Below are positions 9,393 to 18,373 of a stretch of 37,480 nucleotides of DNA, piece by piece. The notes below the pieces were generated by a model. It was not told the origin of the DNA. It did no database searches and worked only from the letters and a program-made list of their open reading frames with translations. Both the position numbers and the translations under genes were made by a program. The DNA comes from a virus. The number at the start of each line of letters is the position of its first letter. Position 1 is the stretch's first letter. The DNA is taken from positions 1 to 37,480 of IMG/VR virus record IMGVR_UViG_3300037189_023166; one strand, 5' to 3'.

Positions 9393-10085
9393 ATGAAGAT
9401 ATTTGATATTTTTAAAAAAAGAAAACCAAATCATTTAATAATTTACGTTGATTATAAAAGACGTGAATTATGGCTTTATAAGCTATTGTCTAAATTAACA
9501 TATAGTGTTGGTCCTTTTACTGAAATGGATAAAGTTATTGATGGCGTTAAAAAATTTATTTACAAATATCCTGAACCATTAAAACAAATAAACATAACAA
9601 GTTTTGGTAGAGGTAGAAATTTAGTTGAAACGATTGAAGGTAGTGAAAAAATAAAAGAACTTGTTGACGCATTACGTCCAATCATTACACCTGAAACAAA
9701 ATTAATGTTCACAACTTGCTTTAGTGGTATTTCATATAGAATGGCGGTAGAAATGTCAGAATATCTTGATGGTATTGAAATCTACGCTATGAAAAGAAGA
9801 TACGGTATAAATGCGTTAATGACAAAATGTCAATGTAAAGAAAGTGGATATAGCCAAAAAGTGATTGATTCAATACCATTAAGCAAAAGAGGGTTTTATG
9901 TTGATGAAAAAAATATGATTGACATTGTTAAGTGGCAACTTAATCAAGAAGTTAATTGGGTAACATCGGGAATGGCATATGAATATAACAAAAGAATGTT
10001 TGAAGATGGTATATGTGATACAAGTAAACAACCTAAAACAGTTTTGGATGGAATAAAAAATTATTTATTTAATACTCAAGATTAA
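9393..10085 (+). CDS. Unknown protein with possible caspase/CHAT-like alpha/beta fold
   Basis: Protein of 230 residues encoded inside the virion cluster. An in-frame ATG at 9378 lies inside the preceding gene. The ATG at 9393 is preferred because it follows the upstream stop (9389-9391) by one base. The N-terminus is basic (MKIFDIFKKRKP). Beyond that the protein shows alternating strands and helices: INITSFGRGRN (residues about 66-76), a helix, KLMFTTCFSG with Cys109, a helix, then IEIYAMKRRYG. This order resembles the strand-GHG / strand-CxxG arrangement of caspase-like, CHAT and DUF4347 domains. Here the expected His of GHG is replaced by Arg (G72-R73-G74), so it may be inactive or not a peptidase at all. 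It is not an obvious structural protein. Role unknown; the fold assignment is tentative. Confidence 0.5.
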   Translation: MKIFDIFKKRKPNHLIIYVDYKRRELWLYKLLSKLTYSVGPFTEMDKVIDGVKKFIYKYPEPLKQINITSFGRGRNLVETIEGSEKIKELVDALRPIITPETKLMFTTCFSGISYRMAVEMSEYLDGIEIYAMKRRYGINALMTKCQCKESGYSQKVIDSIPLSKRGFYVDEKNMIDIVKWQLNQEVNWVTSGMAYEYNKRMFEDGICDTSKQPKTVLDGIKNYLFNTQD

Positions 10086-11935
10086 TGGACGAAAATAAAC
10101 AAATATTACTTCCAAGTAAAAAATATCAAAAAGCTAACGACGAAGATGTTACTATTAGAATGGGGTTGGAAAACACCGAATCTTTAGTTAGAATTGGCGA
10201 TAGAGAAATTGTATTAGACATTGCGGAACAATTTAATACCGAAAGACAAGCAAGCACCAAATATAAAATATACGGTAAAATGAGAATGGTGTTTCGTAAT
10301 ATGTATTCTGGTTCAACAACATATACAAATTTACAACGTAATTTATATTTAAACGGTGACGGTAGTGAAGATATTGCACAATTTCCAAATAAATGGAAAG
10401 AAGGTTATATGTCTTATGAAGAGTTTGCATTGTTAAGAAACGATGTGTTAAGACAATCCTTTAATGTTCAAACAGGTGATACTTTATCATCATTCACCAC
10501 ATCAACAGATTTAATGGGTAATTCATATACGGGCCATACATTATTAACACCAATTACGGCCCCGTATCAAAATTGGAACATATATCTTTCTTATGTGTAT
10601 GCACAAGATAGCTCATTTCCTATGGGTTATTCTTTTTCAGGAACAACCACAGGATGTGGTGATGGAACAACGTTTTGTTTTACATCGGGTGATGGTATTC
10701 CATTTAGAATAACTGATGATGGAAAATATTATACATTAACAAGTCCTGTTGAACATGGATTTAGTGTTGGCCAATATATTTTATTATCAGGCGGAACATG
10801 TAATTTTAACGACTACGCTCATTCATTATTCCAAGTCAACACCGTTGGAAATCAAACATTCAATTCTGACAAATACAGCATTCAAATTAGTAAAGCTCAA
10901 TTTAAATCTACAGCGTCAATAAACGGACAAATATTTGCTTTAGGTAAAAGAGTTACAGATATTAAAGATATAAGCGGTTCAACATCAAATTATTATGTTC
11001 ACAAACATAAAACATTAACAGGTGTTAATGACTATATATTAGATTATGTTGGTTTTGAAAAACCAATATGGGAAGAAGAAAGAAAATTATTATTTGAAAA
11101 TGTTGATGGCACATCAGATTATTTAGTTACTCAAAACAGAATGGAAGCTGTTTTATATGATTTTAAAGATACGTTAGATATATCTGGTTTAACAAATAAC
11201 ATGGGATTCACACCATTGGAAGTATATGTGACAACAATACTAAGAAATGGTAATGGTTATTTTGATTATCCACCTAAAGTTGGATATAAATTTAATTTTC
11301 ATGATTCATGGATAGACCAACACTTTAGTGGAACAACATCATACGAAAAAAGTATGACTGGTAACACATATACATTTAGTCCTAATTCTGCTGTAAGCGG
11401 ATTTCCAACATTTACAGGTGGGACTGCATTACCTATTGGAACAATATTAACTGGTGCTTATGTTGAATATAACCCAAAGGAACACAAAGAAAGAATTATA
11501 AGTGAATCGTTTCATAAGTTTACAATTAAAAAAAGTGTTTTTAATCATAGTCAAGACCAAGGCGTAATTGGATTTTTAGGTGCAACATCCGCAAATCCAT
11601 TTGGGATGTATTACCAACCGCATCATCGTATTAAACTTAGACAATTATCACCATATATTGAAATTGCAAATACTAATGACATTTACAATTTACCTGAAAA
11701 TTGCACCTATGATGCTCACGATGGTGTGTGGAGATGGAGAGATTTATATGACCACGGATATGTTGACCCCGATAATTACGGAACAAACTTTCCATTTGTA
11801 AATGGACAACATTATGTAATGAATGAAATTAATTTTTATTTAAGAAATGAAAAATATTACACAAATAAAAAAGATGGTATTATTGATTTTAATGACATAA
11901 TCAACAATAAGAATAAAAATGTAACAAATTGCTAA
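10085..11935 (+). CDS. Virion structural protein, unknown role (baseplate/fibre region)
   Basis: A 616-residue protein I do not recognise. It starts inside the previous stop (TAATG) and is followed directly by the next ATG at 11936, so it belongs to the virion operon. The composition is typical of tail or baseplate proteins: rich in Thr, Ser, Gly, Asn and Tyr, beta-rich, with no signal peptide and no membrane segment. Visible elements are FSGTTTGCGDGTTFCF and EHGFSVGQYILLSGG in the middle, and a C-terminal part rich in His, Tyr and Trp (RWRDLYDHGYVDPDNYG) that ends in basic and Asn-rich residues. It may link baseplate and fibre proteins; this is inferred from position only. Confidence 0.55.
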   Translation: MDENKQILLPSKKYQKANDEDVTIRMGLENTESLVRIGDREIVLDIAEQFNTERQASTKYKIYGKMRMVFRNMYSGSTTYTNLQRNLYLNGDGSEDIAQFPNKWKEGYMSYEEFALLRNDVLRQSFNVQTGDTLSSFTTSTDLMGNSYTGHTLLTPITAPYQNWNIYLSYVYAQDSSFPMGYSFSGTTTGCGDGTTFCFTSGDGIPFRITDDGKYYTLTSPVEHGFSVGQYILLSGGTCNFNDYAHSLFQVNTVGNQTFNSDKYSIQISKAQFKSTASINGQIFALGKRVTDIKDISGSTSNYYVHKHKTLTGVNDYILDYVGFEKPIWEEERKLLFENVDGTSDYLVTQNRMEAVLYDFKDTLDISGLTNNMGFTPLEVYVTTILRNGNGYFDYPPKVGYKFNFHDSWIDQHFSGTTSYEKSMTGNTYTFSPNSAVSGFPTFTGGTALPIGTILTGAYVEYNPKEHKERIISESFHKFTIKKSVFNHSQDQGVIGFLGATSANPFGMYYQPHHRIKLRQLSPYIEIANTNDIYNLPENCTYDAHDGVWRWRDLYDHGYVDPDNYGTNFPFVNGQHYVMNEINFYLRNEKYYTNKKDGIIDFNDIINNKNKNVTNC

Positions 11936-13312
11936 ATGAAAATTTTAAGAAATTATGTTGACCAAAATATAGTAATTAATACCGAAACCGATATTCAAAC
12001 TAATGCGGGATGGGAAGAAAGTTTACAAGAATTTGAAACTGAAATCCTAAAAGAAATTGTCAACCCAATTGAAAATTATGAAACGGTAAGATATATTCAT
12101 GCGCCATATACAACAACTAATGGTGGGTTAACATTCCAACAAGTTGATTTATGGTTTGAATTTTATTTTTTAAGTGGCGGAACATATTCAACAGACTATA
12201 CTTCGGCAGGTATAACACTTCACGAAAACACACAATTTCTAACTCAATTTAGCAAATCATTTTTTAGAATTGAATTTTATAAAACACCTGGCGTAGTTGT
12301 TAATAATGTTTTAACTTGTCAACCACCAACAAGAACCAATAGAAAATTAGTTTTTGCTAAAAATTTACCAACAACGTTAAGTGAAAAATTTCATTTGAAT
12401 TCAGTTGCAGACACAATACATATACCAATATTTCATGCATCTAACTATAAAAACAGGGAGATGATTTACCAATTTTGGTTCCAAGATGAATCGGTTTTAG
12501 CTGAAACAAATTTAAGTGGAACAACAACAGGTAACACGTTTTTCATGACTGCTAAATTTTACAATACAAAAGATGGTTCTATTGTGGATTTTACAAATGA
12601 CGATTTTTGTCATACGTATGAAATAACTGAACAGTTTGACATGTATTATCAAGTTGATTTTGATTACGTCAATCATAATTACATGATTTATAGATATAAT
12701 GGAACTAAAGGTTCAAGAATTGGTGAAAGTGGTGACCCCATTTTATTTTATGAAAAGGGTGGTAAAATCAATTGTGCAACACCAACACCAACACCTACAC
12801 CAACAAAAACACCAACAAATGGACCAGCGGTTACACCAACGTTAACACCGACTCCAACAATTACACCTACAAGAACATCTTCAACACCATACAGTCAACC
12901 CGTTGATTTTACATTGGCTAATGATTGTGAAAATTTTGGCGTTAGGGTTGCAAACATGACTGGCGGCCATAATCAATTTCAAGGAACTGGTTTGTATTTT
13001 AGTGCGGCAGAAGCCACAGGTGCAACATTCTTTAATATCTCACAAATAAATAACACCACGGGTTATAATGCATCAAGGATATCAGGTAATTTATTTTATG
13101 CAAATGGAGTTACAATGTATGTTGCTGTTAGAGATTTACAAAATCCATCAAACATAAGTGTTAAATCAATTGTTTTATCTAACTGCACACCACCATCTCC
13201 GTCACCACCAGTAAATCCAAGTGATTTATATACTAATACCATAACACTAAGTTACATTTCTTCTTTCCAAAGTAGTAAATGTGAAGCCTACACTAATTGC
13301 ACGTGGGCATAA
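11936..13312 (+). CDS. Fibre-like virion protein with Thr/Pro linker
   Basis: A 458-residue protein in three parts. Residues 1 to about 280 form a globular, beta-rich domain (KILRNYVDQNIVINTETDIQ at the start) of unknown family. Residues about 281-320 form a Thr/Pro linker ([16 protein letters not shown] onward). Residues about 321-458 form a Ser/Thr/Asn-rich C-terminal domain ending NTITLSYISSFQSSKCEAYT. That last piece resembles the first strand and first Cys of the repeated fibre module seen downstream, but it stops at TAA before the module is complete. The following gene is in the same frame with no other stop between them, so this may be a split gene. The ATG abuts the preceding stop. 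Likely part of a fibre or baseplate appendage. Confidence 0.6.
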   Translation: MKILRNYVDQNIVINTETDIQTNAGWEESLQEFETEILKEIVNPIENYETVRYIHAPYTTTNGGLTFQQVDLWFEFYFLSGGTYSTDYTSAGITLHENTQFLTQFSKSFFRIEFYKTPGVVVNNVLTCQPPTRTNRKLVFAKNLPTTLSEKFHLNSVADTIHIPIFHASNYKNREMIYQFWFQDESVLAETNLSGTTTGNTFFMTAKFYNTKDGSIVDFTNDDFCHTYEITEQFDMYYQVDFDYVNHNYMIYRYNGTKGSRIGESGDPILFYEKGGKINCATPTPTPTPTKTPTNGPAVTPTLTPTPTITPTRTSSTPYSQPVDFTLANDCENFGVRVANMTGGHNQFQGTGLYFSAAEATGATFFNISQINNTTGYNASRISGNLFYANGVTMYVAVRDLQNPSNISVKSIVLSNCTPPSPSPPVNPSDLYTNTITLSYISSFQSSKCEAYTNCTWA

Positions 13313-13336
13313 AATATTAAAAAAAATTTAAAAAAA

Positions 13337-13548
13337 ATGTCAAGACCCTGTGATAAAGGAACATATTTTTATGATAGTGTAGGATATTTGGCTGTAGGTC
13401 AAAAGTTTTATGCTACATCTAACGGTGGAGATGTAATGCAAGGCTATTATTCAGGAAAATATAATGGAACTTTTTACATTTTTACTGTTGATGCTGGAGG
13501 ATTTATAACGGCGATGGAAACAATTTCATCATTAGGATGTGCGGGAAC
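13337..13548 (+). repeat. Fibre C-terminal module, copy 1
   Basis: Module with GYYSGKYNG and a terminal Cys (SSLGC). It lacks the usual N-terminal Ser-Thr...Ala-Cys strand, which may be the piece at the end of the preceding gene. Confidence 0.5.
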
Positions 13549-13867
13549 TACACCAGACCCAACACCATCACCAATACCACAAGGTAATTCATTATTATTA
13601 GCGTTTAGAACCACACAAGGGCTTTCTTGCACAATTGGGTCTGAAATCAGTCAAAGAACGGAAATGTGGTCAAACGCTAATGAATCAAGTTTACAAAATG
13701 TAGCAGATTCAATTACACCATCAGATAGTCTATTGGATTTAAATTATTACATGTATGCTGACGTCAATATGACAACCACTAAAAATAACGGATATTATTC
13801 TGATGGAAACTATTGGTATCGTGTATACGGTAGTGCAGGTAAAATAATAGATGCGGGTCGCTGTTAA
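13337..13867 (+). CDS. Small fibre protein made of two Cys-bounded modules
   Basis: A 176-residue protein without signal peptide, made of two beta-rich modules joined by a Pro-rich linker (PDPTPSPIPQG, residues about 74-84). The first ends in GYYSGKYNGTFYIFTVDAGG and a Cys. The second ends in GYYSDGNYWYRVYGSAGK and AGRC at the C-terminus. Both match the module repeated in the downstream fibre proteins, so a receptor-binding or tip function is the best guess. The gene lies in the same reading frame as the gene before it, separated by one TAA and eight A-rich sense codons. It could therefore be the detached C-terminal part of that protein, or be produced by readthrough. ATG 13337 is the only good start. 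Confidence 0.55.
   Translation: MSRPCDKGTYFYDSVGYLAVGQKFYATSNGGDVMQGYYSGKYNGTFYIFTVDAGGFITAMETISSLGCAGTTPDPTPSPIPQGNSLLLAFRTTQGLSCTIGSEISQRTEMWSNANESSLQNVADSITPSDSLLDLNYYMYADVNMTTTKNNGYYSDGNYWYRVYGSAGKIIDAGRC
13583..13864 (+). repeat. Fibre C-terminal module, copy 2
   Basis: Module with GYYSDGNYWY and terminal AGRC. The 17-nt string GGATATTATTCTGATGG at 13790-13806 is identical to 24391-24407 in copy 6, which points to duplication or recombination at the DNA level. Confidence 0.6.
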
Positions 13868-13889
13868 TTCAGGATAAAATAAAAAATCG

Positions 13890-13902
13890 TTTATTTATAG
13901 TA
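13890..13902 (+). promoter_or_regulatory. Candidate phage late promoter before the 1265-aa fibre gene
   Basis: TTTATTTATAGTA with core TATTTAT at 13892-13898, only 5 nt before the GTG start at 13904. A transcript starting the usual few bases downstream would be nearly leaderless. Confidence 0.4.
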
Positions 13903-13903
13903 G

Positions 13904-16900
13904 GTGAAAAGGACAAAATATTCCATAAAAAGAGATAATATAGTATCAGGTTCGTTAATTGATTTAACAACCCACGCATGGCTTGATAGCAATGGTAATA
14001 CTATTCCTTGGAGTGGAATGACAACAGGTAGCTTTCCTGTTAGTGGAAGTGTTATTTATAATACTAATACAGGCAGCCTATACGAAGGTTATTACCAATA
14101 TGATGGCAATTTATGGCATCAAATAACTGGTTCACCATCAGTGGTCTCAAGCAAAATATACCCTGATTATCAAATCCCAATTTATTTGGATTCAAAAGCC
14201 GATGAAATGGGTCAGATGGTTGATTTTGATGGTAATGTTGGTCAAAATACAATCAGTGCAAATTTTGCTTATTCAGGTGTATGTTATGGTAGTGGTTATA
14301 CAATTACCGTATGGAACACAACAAATTTTGGAAAACAAAAAAATAATTTAAAAGCTAATTTTACGGTTGCTTGGGATAAAGACAATTATCACGATGATTT
14401 ACCTGCAAATTCTTCTAAATCTTTTACATATACACAAAACGGGACATATAACTTAAAAATATTCATGCAGGCGCCATGGACTACGGAAGTTATTACTAAA
14501 GAAGTTGTGGTTGTATGTTTCGTTACACCAACACCAACAACTACACCAACAAACACGGTGACACCTACAATTACACCTACGAGTAGTATTACACCAACTA
14601 TTACGGTTACACCAACAATTACACCTACTAATACCTTAACCCCAACAATTACACCAACAGTAACTCATACATCCACAGTAACACCAACGGTTACTCAAAC
14701 ACATACTCCAACAGTTACAGTAACTAAAACACCACTTTATTGTGAATTAGGCGGTAATGCAACTTATGTAATGCCGACACCTACACCAACCGTAACAATA
14801 ACAGTTACACCAACAACCACACCTGCGATAACTCATACACCTACTGTAACACCAACGATTACACATACGCCATTGTATTGTGAATTAGGTGGATCAGCAG
14901 AATACATTATTCCAACACCAACACCTACTCCGACAAATACGGTAACACCTACTTTAACGCCAACAAATACTGTTACACCAACGTTAACACCTACAGTAAC
15001 TAAAACACCACTTTATTGTGAAATGGGTGGTAGTGCAGAGTATATCGCACCTACACCTACTCCAACTGTAACTTCTACAACAACACCAACAGTTACACCA
15101 ACAATTACTATCACTCAAACTGTAACACCTACAAATACACCAACAAACACGGTAACACCTACGGTGACTAAAACGCCGCTTTATTGTGAGCTTGGCGGTA
15201 GTGCAGAATATATAGCCCCTACACCTACACCAACGGCTACACCAACTGAAACGCCAACATTAACACCTACCGCAACTATAACACAAACAGTAACACCTAC
15301 TAGTAGCATTGCACCAACAGTTACACCAACAAACACTGGTACACCAACGTTAACACCTACAGTAACTAAAACACCACTTTATTGTGAATTAGGCGGTAAT
15401 GCTACGTATGTTGCACCTACACCTACCCCAACTGTAACTTCTACAACAACACCGACATTAACACCAACAGTTACACCAACAAATACCATTACATTAACGG
15501 TTACACCTACAAATACAATTACGTCTACTGTAACACCAACAAATACAATTACGTCTACTGTAACACCTACAGTAACTAAGACACCACTTTATTGTGAGTT
15601 GGGAGGTAATGCCACATATGTCGCACCAACACCTACACCAACAAATACAGTTACAACAACACCAACTGTGACCCCAACTATTACTAATACGTCAACTGTA
15701 ACTGTGACTCCAACTAATACTCCAACTGTAACCTTAACTCCTACTAACACACCTACAGTTACACCAACAAACACTGTTACACCAACGTTAACACCTACGG
15801 TGACTAAAACGCCATTGTATTGTGAACTTGGAGGTAACGCACAATATATTGCACCTACACCAACCCCTACACCAACAAATACGGTTACACCGACTGTTAC
15901 AGTAACACCAACATCAGCAGTTACTTCAACACCAACACCTACACCAACCATTACACAAACTATAACACCAACAAGTTCAATTGCTGCAACTTCTACAGTT
16001 ACACCGACAAAATCTGTTGCCGCAACACCAACGGTTACGCCAACAACAACAGTAACACCATCATATACACCAACCAAAACAGTTACACCAACTGTTACAC
16101 CGACTGTGACACCTACAAATACCGTAACACCGACGGTTACGCCAACGTTACCTGCATTAATTCTTTCTGTTTCAAGTTCAACAGTTCAATCATGTTATAA
16201 TGTTAGTGATGCATCATTTACATTAAGTGCAAGTGGTGGTAATGGTGCTTCATATGAATATTCAAAAGATAATGTAAACTGGCAAACAGGCACAACATTT
16301 AGTAGTTTAGCGGGAACAACTTATACAGGTTATGTTAGAAATAGTAATAGAACAGGAACGGTTACATCTGTTTCAGTTGGTAGTTTGGCAAGAAGTGCAC
16401 CAAGTGCAACAATTACAACATCAAACTACAATGGTTATAGTATTGCATGTAATGGTGGAACAGATTCGATTGTAGTTTCAGCATTAACAGGTGGCCAAGG
16501 TGCACCGTATCAAGTTAAATTAAATTCTGGTGGAACATATCAAACAACAACAACATCAAGAACATATTCAAGTTTAGGTGCGGGTTCATATACAATATAT
16601 GTTAAAGATTCTGCGGGTTGTGAAAATACAATTTCAGTTACATTAACTCAACCGTCTGCAGTTACATCAACAATATCAGCATCATCTTTACCAACATGTT
16701 ATAATGGTGCTAATGGTTCAGTAACAGCTACAGCGGGAGGCGGAGTTGGCGGCTATACATATTCTTTAAATGGCGGAGCTTATCAATCAAGTGCTACATT
16801 TAGTAGTTTAGCTAATGGGACATATAGTATCACAGTTAAAGATGCGAATGGTTGCACAGCAACATCGTCTTCAACTACATTGAATAGAACAGCACCAAAT

Positions 16901-17701
16901 GCAACATTTACGGTATCCAACTTTAATGGTTATAGTATAAGTTGTAACGGTGGTGCGGATGGTTCAATTGCTGTAAGTGGAGGCTCAGGTGGTTCTGGCG
17001 CAGGTTACAGTGGTTCAACAGATAATTTAACATATTATTCATTACCAAAAACATTTGGTTCATTAAATGCAGCAAATAGTCCATATACGATATTCATTAA
17101 AGATAGTAGTGGTTGCGTTCAATCATATGATTTCACAATTACACAACCACCTGCACAAACAGCAACAGCTTCAGTTATAACTACCGACGATGGAACTGGT
17201 ATTGGACGTATTGATGTGGCAGTTAATGGAGGCGCAGGATTGAAAACAATTAGATTATATATTGACTCATCAACACCATATACAGATAATAGTAAAACAA
17301 CATTGGTTGCAACAGCGACAAACGTAGCAAACAATACAACATATTCGTTTACCGGATTATTATGTTCAGTTGGCCGTCATTGGGCTGAGATTACGGATGC
17401 AAATGGTTGTGTTAAAAATAGTAACTCAGTTCAACTTTGTGGATACTACTATATCGGTAAGTATACTTCAAGCAATACAATACAATGTACACCATCAGGT
17501 AGCTTAGTTAATACATATTTGTCTTATACCGATTACACAAATTATGTGGCAGGAGGTAATGTATTAGCACCAGGTATGATAGTCTATAAAGATGATATTG
17601 GAACAGTATTCACAACAACGAGAATTTATGACCCTGCAACAACAAATATATGGGGTTTAAGTTCAGGCGTAATTAGTGCTAATCCATACCAAAGCTGTTA
17701 A
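13904..17701 (+). CDS. Long tail-fibre protein: Thr/Pro stalk with CELGG inserts, SprB-like repeats, C-terminal module
   Basis: A 1265-residue fibre candidate. The start is GTG at 13904: the codon just before it is TAG and no ATG occurs near the N-terminus. Order of parts: an N-terminal beta-rich domain (1 to about 205); a Thr/Pro tract with Thr at almost every second position (about 208-749), interrupted by seven copies of a 14-residue insert with core LYCELGG; four SprB-type repeats of about 75-80 residues plus one divergent copy (about 752-1178), each with CNGG...G, YTY/YSL and VKDxxGC elements; and a C-terminal Cys-containing module. SprB repeats are known from the Flavobacterium gliding adhesin. 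An extended, host-adhesin-like stalk with a terminal binding module is inferred. An intrinsic terminator follows. No chaperone gene or autoprocessing motif is apparent. Confidence 0.75.
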   Translation: MKRTKYSIKRDNIVSGSLIDLTTHAWLDSNGNTIPWSGMTTGSFPVSGSVIYNTNTGSLYEGYYQYDGNLWHQITGSPSVVSSKIYPDYQIPIYLDSKADEMGQMVDFDGNVGQNTISANFAYSGVCYGSGYTITVWNTTNFGKQKNNLKANFTVAWDKDNYHDDLPANSSKSFTYTQNGTYNLKIFMQAPWTTEVITKEVVVVCFVTPTPTTTPTNTVTPTITPTSSITPTITVTPTITPTNTLTPTITPTVTHTSTVTPTVTQTHTPTVTVTKTPLYCELGGNATYVMPTPTPTVTITVTPTTTPAITHTPTVTPTITHTPLYCELGGSAEYIIPTPTPTPTNTVTPTLTPTNTVTPTLTPTVTKTPLYCEMGGSAEYIAPTPTPTVTSTTTPTVTPTITITQTVTPTNTPTNTVTPTVTKTPLYCELGGSAEYIAPTPTPTATPTETPTLTPTATITQTVTPTSSIAPTVTPTNTGTPTLTPTVTKTPLYCELGGNATYVAPTPTPTVTSTTTPTLTPTVTPTNTITLTVTPTNTITSTVTPTNTITSTVTPTVTKTPLYCELGGNATYVAPTPTPTNTVTTTPTVTPTITNTSTVTVTPTNTPTVTLTPTNTPTVTPTNTVTPTLTPTVTKTPLYCELGGNAQYIAPTPTPTPTNTVTPTVTVTPTSAVTSTPTPTPTITQTITPTSSIAATSTVTPTKSVAATPTVTPTTTVTPSYTPTKTVTPTVTPTVTPTNTVTPTVTPTLPALILSVSSSTVQSCYNVSDASFTLSASGGNGASYEYSKDNVNWQTGTTFSSLAGTTYTGYVRNSNRTGTVTSVSVGSLARSAPSATITTSNYNGYSIACNGGTDSIVVSALTGGQGAPYQVKLNSGGTYQTTTTSRTYSSLGAGSYTIYVKDSAGCENTISVTLTQPSAVTSTISASSLPTCYNGANGSVTATAGGGVGGYTYSLNGGAYQSSATFSSLANGTYSITVKDANGCTATSSSTTLNRTAPNATFTVSNFNGYSISCNGGADGSIAVSGGSGGSGAGYSGSTDNLTYYSLPKTFGSLNAANSPYTIFIKDSSGCVQSYDFTITQPPAQTATASVITTDDGTGIGRIDVAVNGGAGLKTIRLYIDSSTPYTDNSKTTLVATATNVANNTTYSFTGLLCSVGRHWAEITDANGCVKNSNSVQLCGYYYIGKYTSSNTIQCTPSGSLVNTYLSYTDYTNYVAGGNVLAPGMIVYKDDIGTVFTTTRIYDPATTNIWGLSSGVISANPYQSC
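14525..16150 (+). repeat. Thr/Pro-rich stalk repeat with seven LYCELGG inserts
   Basis: About 540 codons of alternating xThr (TPTVTPTN-like), so a Thr codon recurs about every 6 nt. Inserts begin at 14735, 14873, 15011, 15179, 15377, 15587 and 15815. Spacings are 138, 138, 168, 198, 210 and 228 nt, all multiples of 6 and never decreasing toward the 3' end. Synonymous Thr and Pro codons vary, so the pattern is held at the protein level, although several long blocks are also identical in DNA. Confidence 0.9.
15511..15570 (+). repeat. 30-nt tandem duplication inside the stalk
   Basis: The blocks starting at 15511 and 15541 are identical over their first 27 nt (AAATACAATTACGTCTACTG onward) and differ only in the third base of a Pro codon (CCA/CCT). 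This looks like a recent in-frame duplication that adds ten residues. Confidence 0.9.
16158..17440 (+). repeat. SprB-like repeats in the fibre protein (four clear, one divergent)
   Basis: Units of roughly 75-80 residues with Cys near the start ([22 protein letters not shown]), a Gly-rich turn, a tyrosine strand, FSSL/YSSL and then [12 protein letters not shown] or [12 protein letters not shown]. The fifth unit (about 17160-17440) keeps ITDANGC but is otherwise divergent. The pattern matches the SprB repeat family of Bacteroidetes surface adhesins. Confidence 0.8.
17441..17698 (+). repeat. Fibre C-terminal module, copy 3 (divergent)
   Basis: Starts [11 protein letters not shown] and ends PYQSC at the C-terminus of the 1265-aa protein. 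It keeps the Cys-to-Cys layout and the G..vYkDd strand but lacks a clear GYYSDG. Confidence 0.45.
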
Positions 17702-17725
17702 ACCATGGTATGCAAATAATATAAT

Positions 17726-17753
17726 AAAACCCCTTTATTTAAAGGGGTTTTTT
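17726..17753 (+). terminator. Intrinsic terminator after the long fibre gene
   Basis: 11-bp perfect stem AAAACCCCTTT (17726-17736) / AAAGGGGTTTT (17741-17751) with loop ATTT and a T-rich tail through 17753. The A-rich 5' side makes it potentially bidirectional. It lies 24 nt after the stop. Confidence 0.92.
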
Positions 17754-17770
17754 GTTTAAATTATCTCTGA

Positions 17771-17783
17771 AGATATTTAATAA
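17771..17783 (+). promoter_or_regulatory. Weak candidate late promoter after the terminator
   Basis: AGATATTTAATAA with core TATTTAA (one mismatch to TATTTAT) at 17774-17780, 4 nt before the ATG at 17785. It sits where a new promoter is needed after the terminator. Confidence 0.3.
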
Positions 17784-17784
17784 T

Positions 17785-18348
17785 ATGCCAGACTTGGGAA
17801 CATTAACATTTACAATACCATCTTACTTATTGGAAGATGGGACAAGTGCACCCGCAACCACGGTTAATCAAAATTATTTAAACAATTTAGATTACGTTGC
17901 GAATACAGGTGTAACCGCAGGATATACGGGAATGACATATTATGCCATAGGAGGAAGTCGTATTCAAGAAAAGAAACTTTACGGTGGTGGGTATAGTGGT
18001 GTAACAACTGGAATGACAGAAGACAATGTTATTTACAGCGCATATAGTTTCACCTACAGTGGTCAAACTATGGGTAATCAAACATTATATTATGCCGATT
18101 TTCCTGATGGTCATACAATGATTACGGGGCATACAACAGGTTTTACAGAACAAGCGGTTTTTAATTCTGTCCTAACTCGAAATGAACATTTCCTTGGATT
18201 TGTTGAACAACCAAGAATATATTCGGACATTTTTGTTGAAAGAGGAAAAATGGGAGTTTTAGAGAATAACCACAGATTGGGAGAAATTGGAACATTAGGT
18301 GACCTTGAGTATTATGGAAACAAATACTTTAACGTCAAAAAACTATAA
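17785..18348 (+). CDS. Virion structural protein, unknown (187 aa)
   Basis: A 187-residue protein beginning MPDLGTLTFTIPSYLLEDG. A TTG at 17752 in the same frame would add 11 residues, but it overlaps the terminator T-run, so the ATG at 17785 is chosen. The protein is rich in Gly, Thr and Tyr. It has a middle segment of short strands (YSGVTTGMTEDNVIYSAYSF) and a more conserved-looking C-terminus, VERGKMGVLENNHRLGEIGT then DLEYYGNKYFNVKKL. No signal peptide, no membrane segment, no known family. It lies between the long fibre gene and the 306-aa gene, so a tail or baseplate role is inferred from context. Confidence 0.6.
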   Translation: MPDLGTLTFTIPSYLLEDGTSAPATTVNQNYLNNLDYVANTGVTAGYTGMTYYAIGGSRIQEKKLYGGGYSGVTTGMTEDNVIYSAYSFTYSGQTMGNQTLYYADFPDGHTMITGHTTGFTEQAVFNSVLTRNEHFLGFVEQPRIYSDIFVERGKMGVLENNHRLGEIGTLGDLEYYGNKYFNVKKL

Positions 18349-18350
18349 AA

Positions 18351-18363
18351 TTTATATTTATTA
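18351..18363 (+). promoter_or_regulatory. Candidate phage late promoter, exact consensus
   Basis: TTTATATTTATTA at 18351-18363, identical over all 13 nt to the copies at 2556 and 29121. It lies 10 nt before the ATG at 18374. Confidence 0.5.
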
Positions 18364-18373
18364 ATAAAAAGAT

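Noticed and set aside
15589-16077. Long minus-strand ORF of VGVTVGV repeats
   Set aside because: It is the reverse complement of the Thr/Pro repeat (ACA-CCA reads as TGG-TGT); the low-complexity pattern is a shadow.
14525-16150. CRISPR array or non-coding satellite
   Set aside because: The repeats stay in frame, have variable synonymous codons and encode one continuous protein; there are no unique spacers of constant length.
14525-16150. Antifreeze-like TxT ice-binding surface
   Set aside because: Thr alternation resembles insect antifreeze motifs, but Pro at about every fourth residue and lack of the regular Cys spacing argue against a beta-helix.
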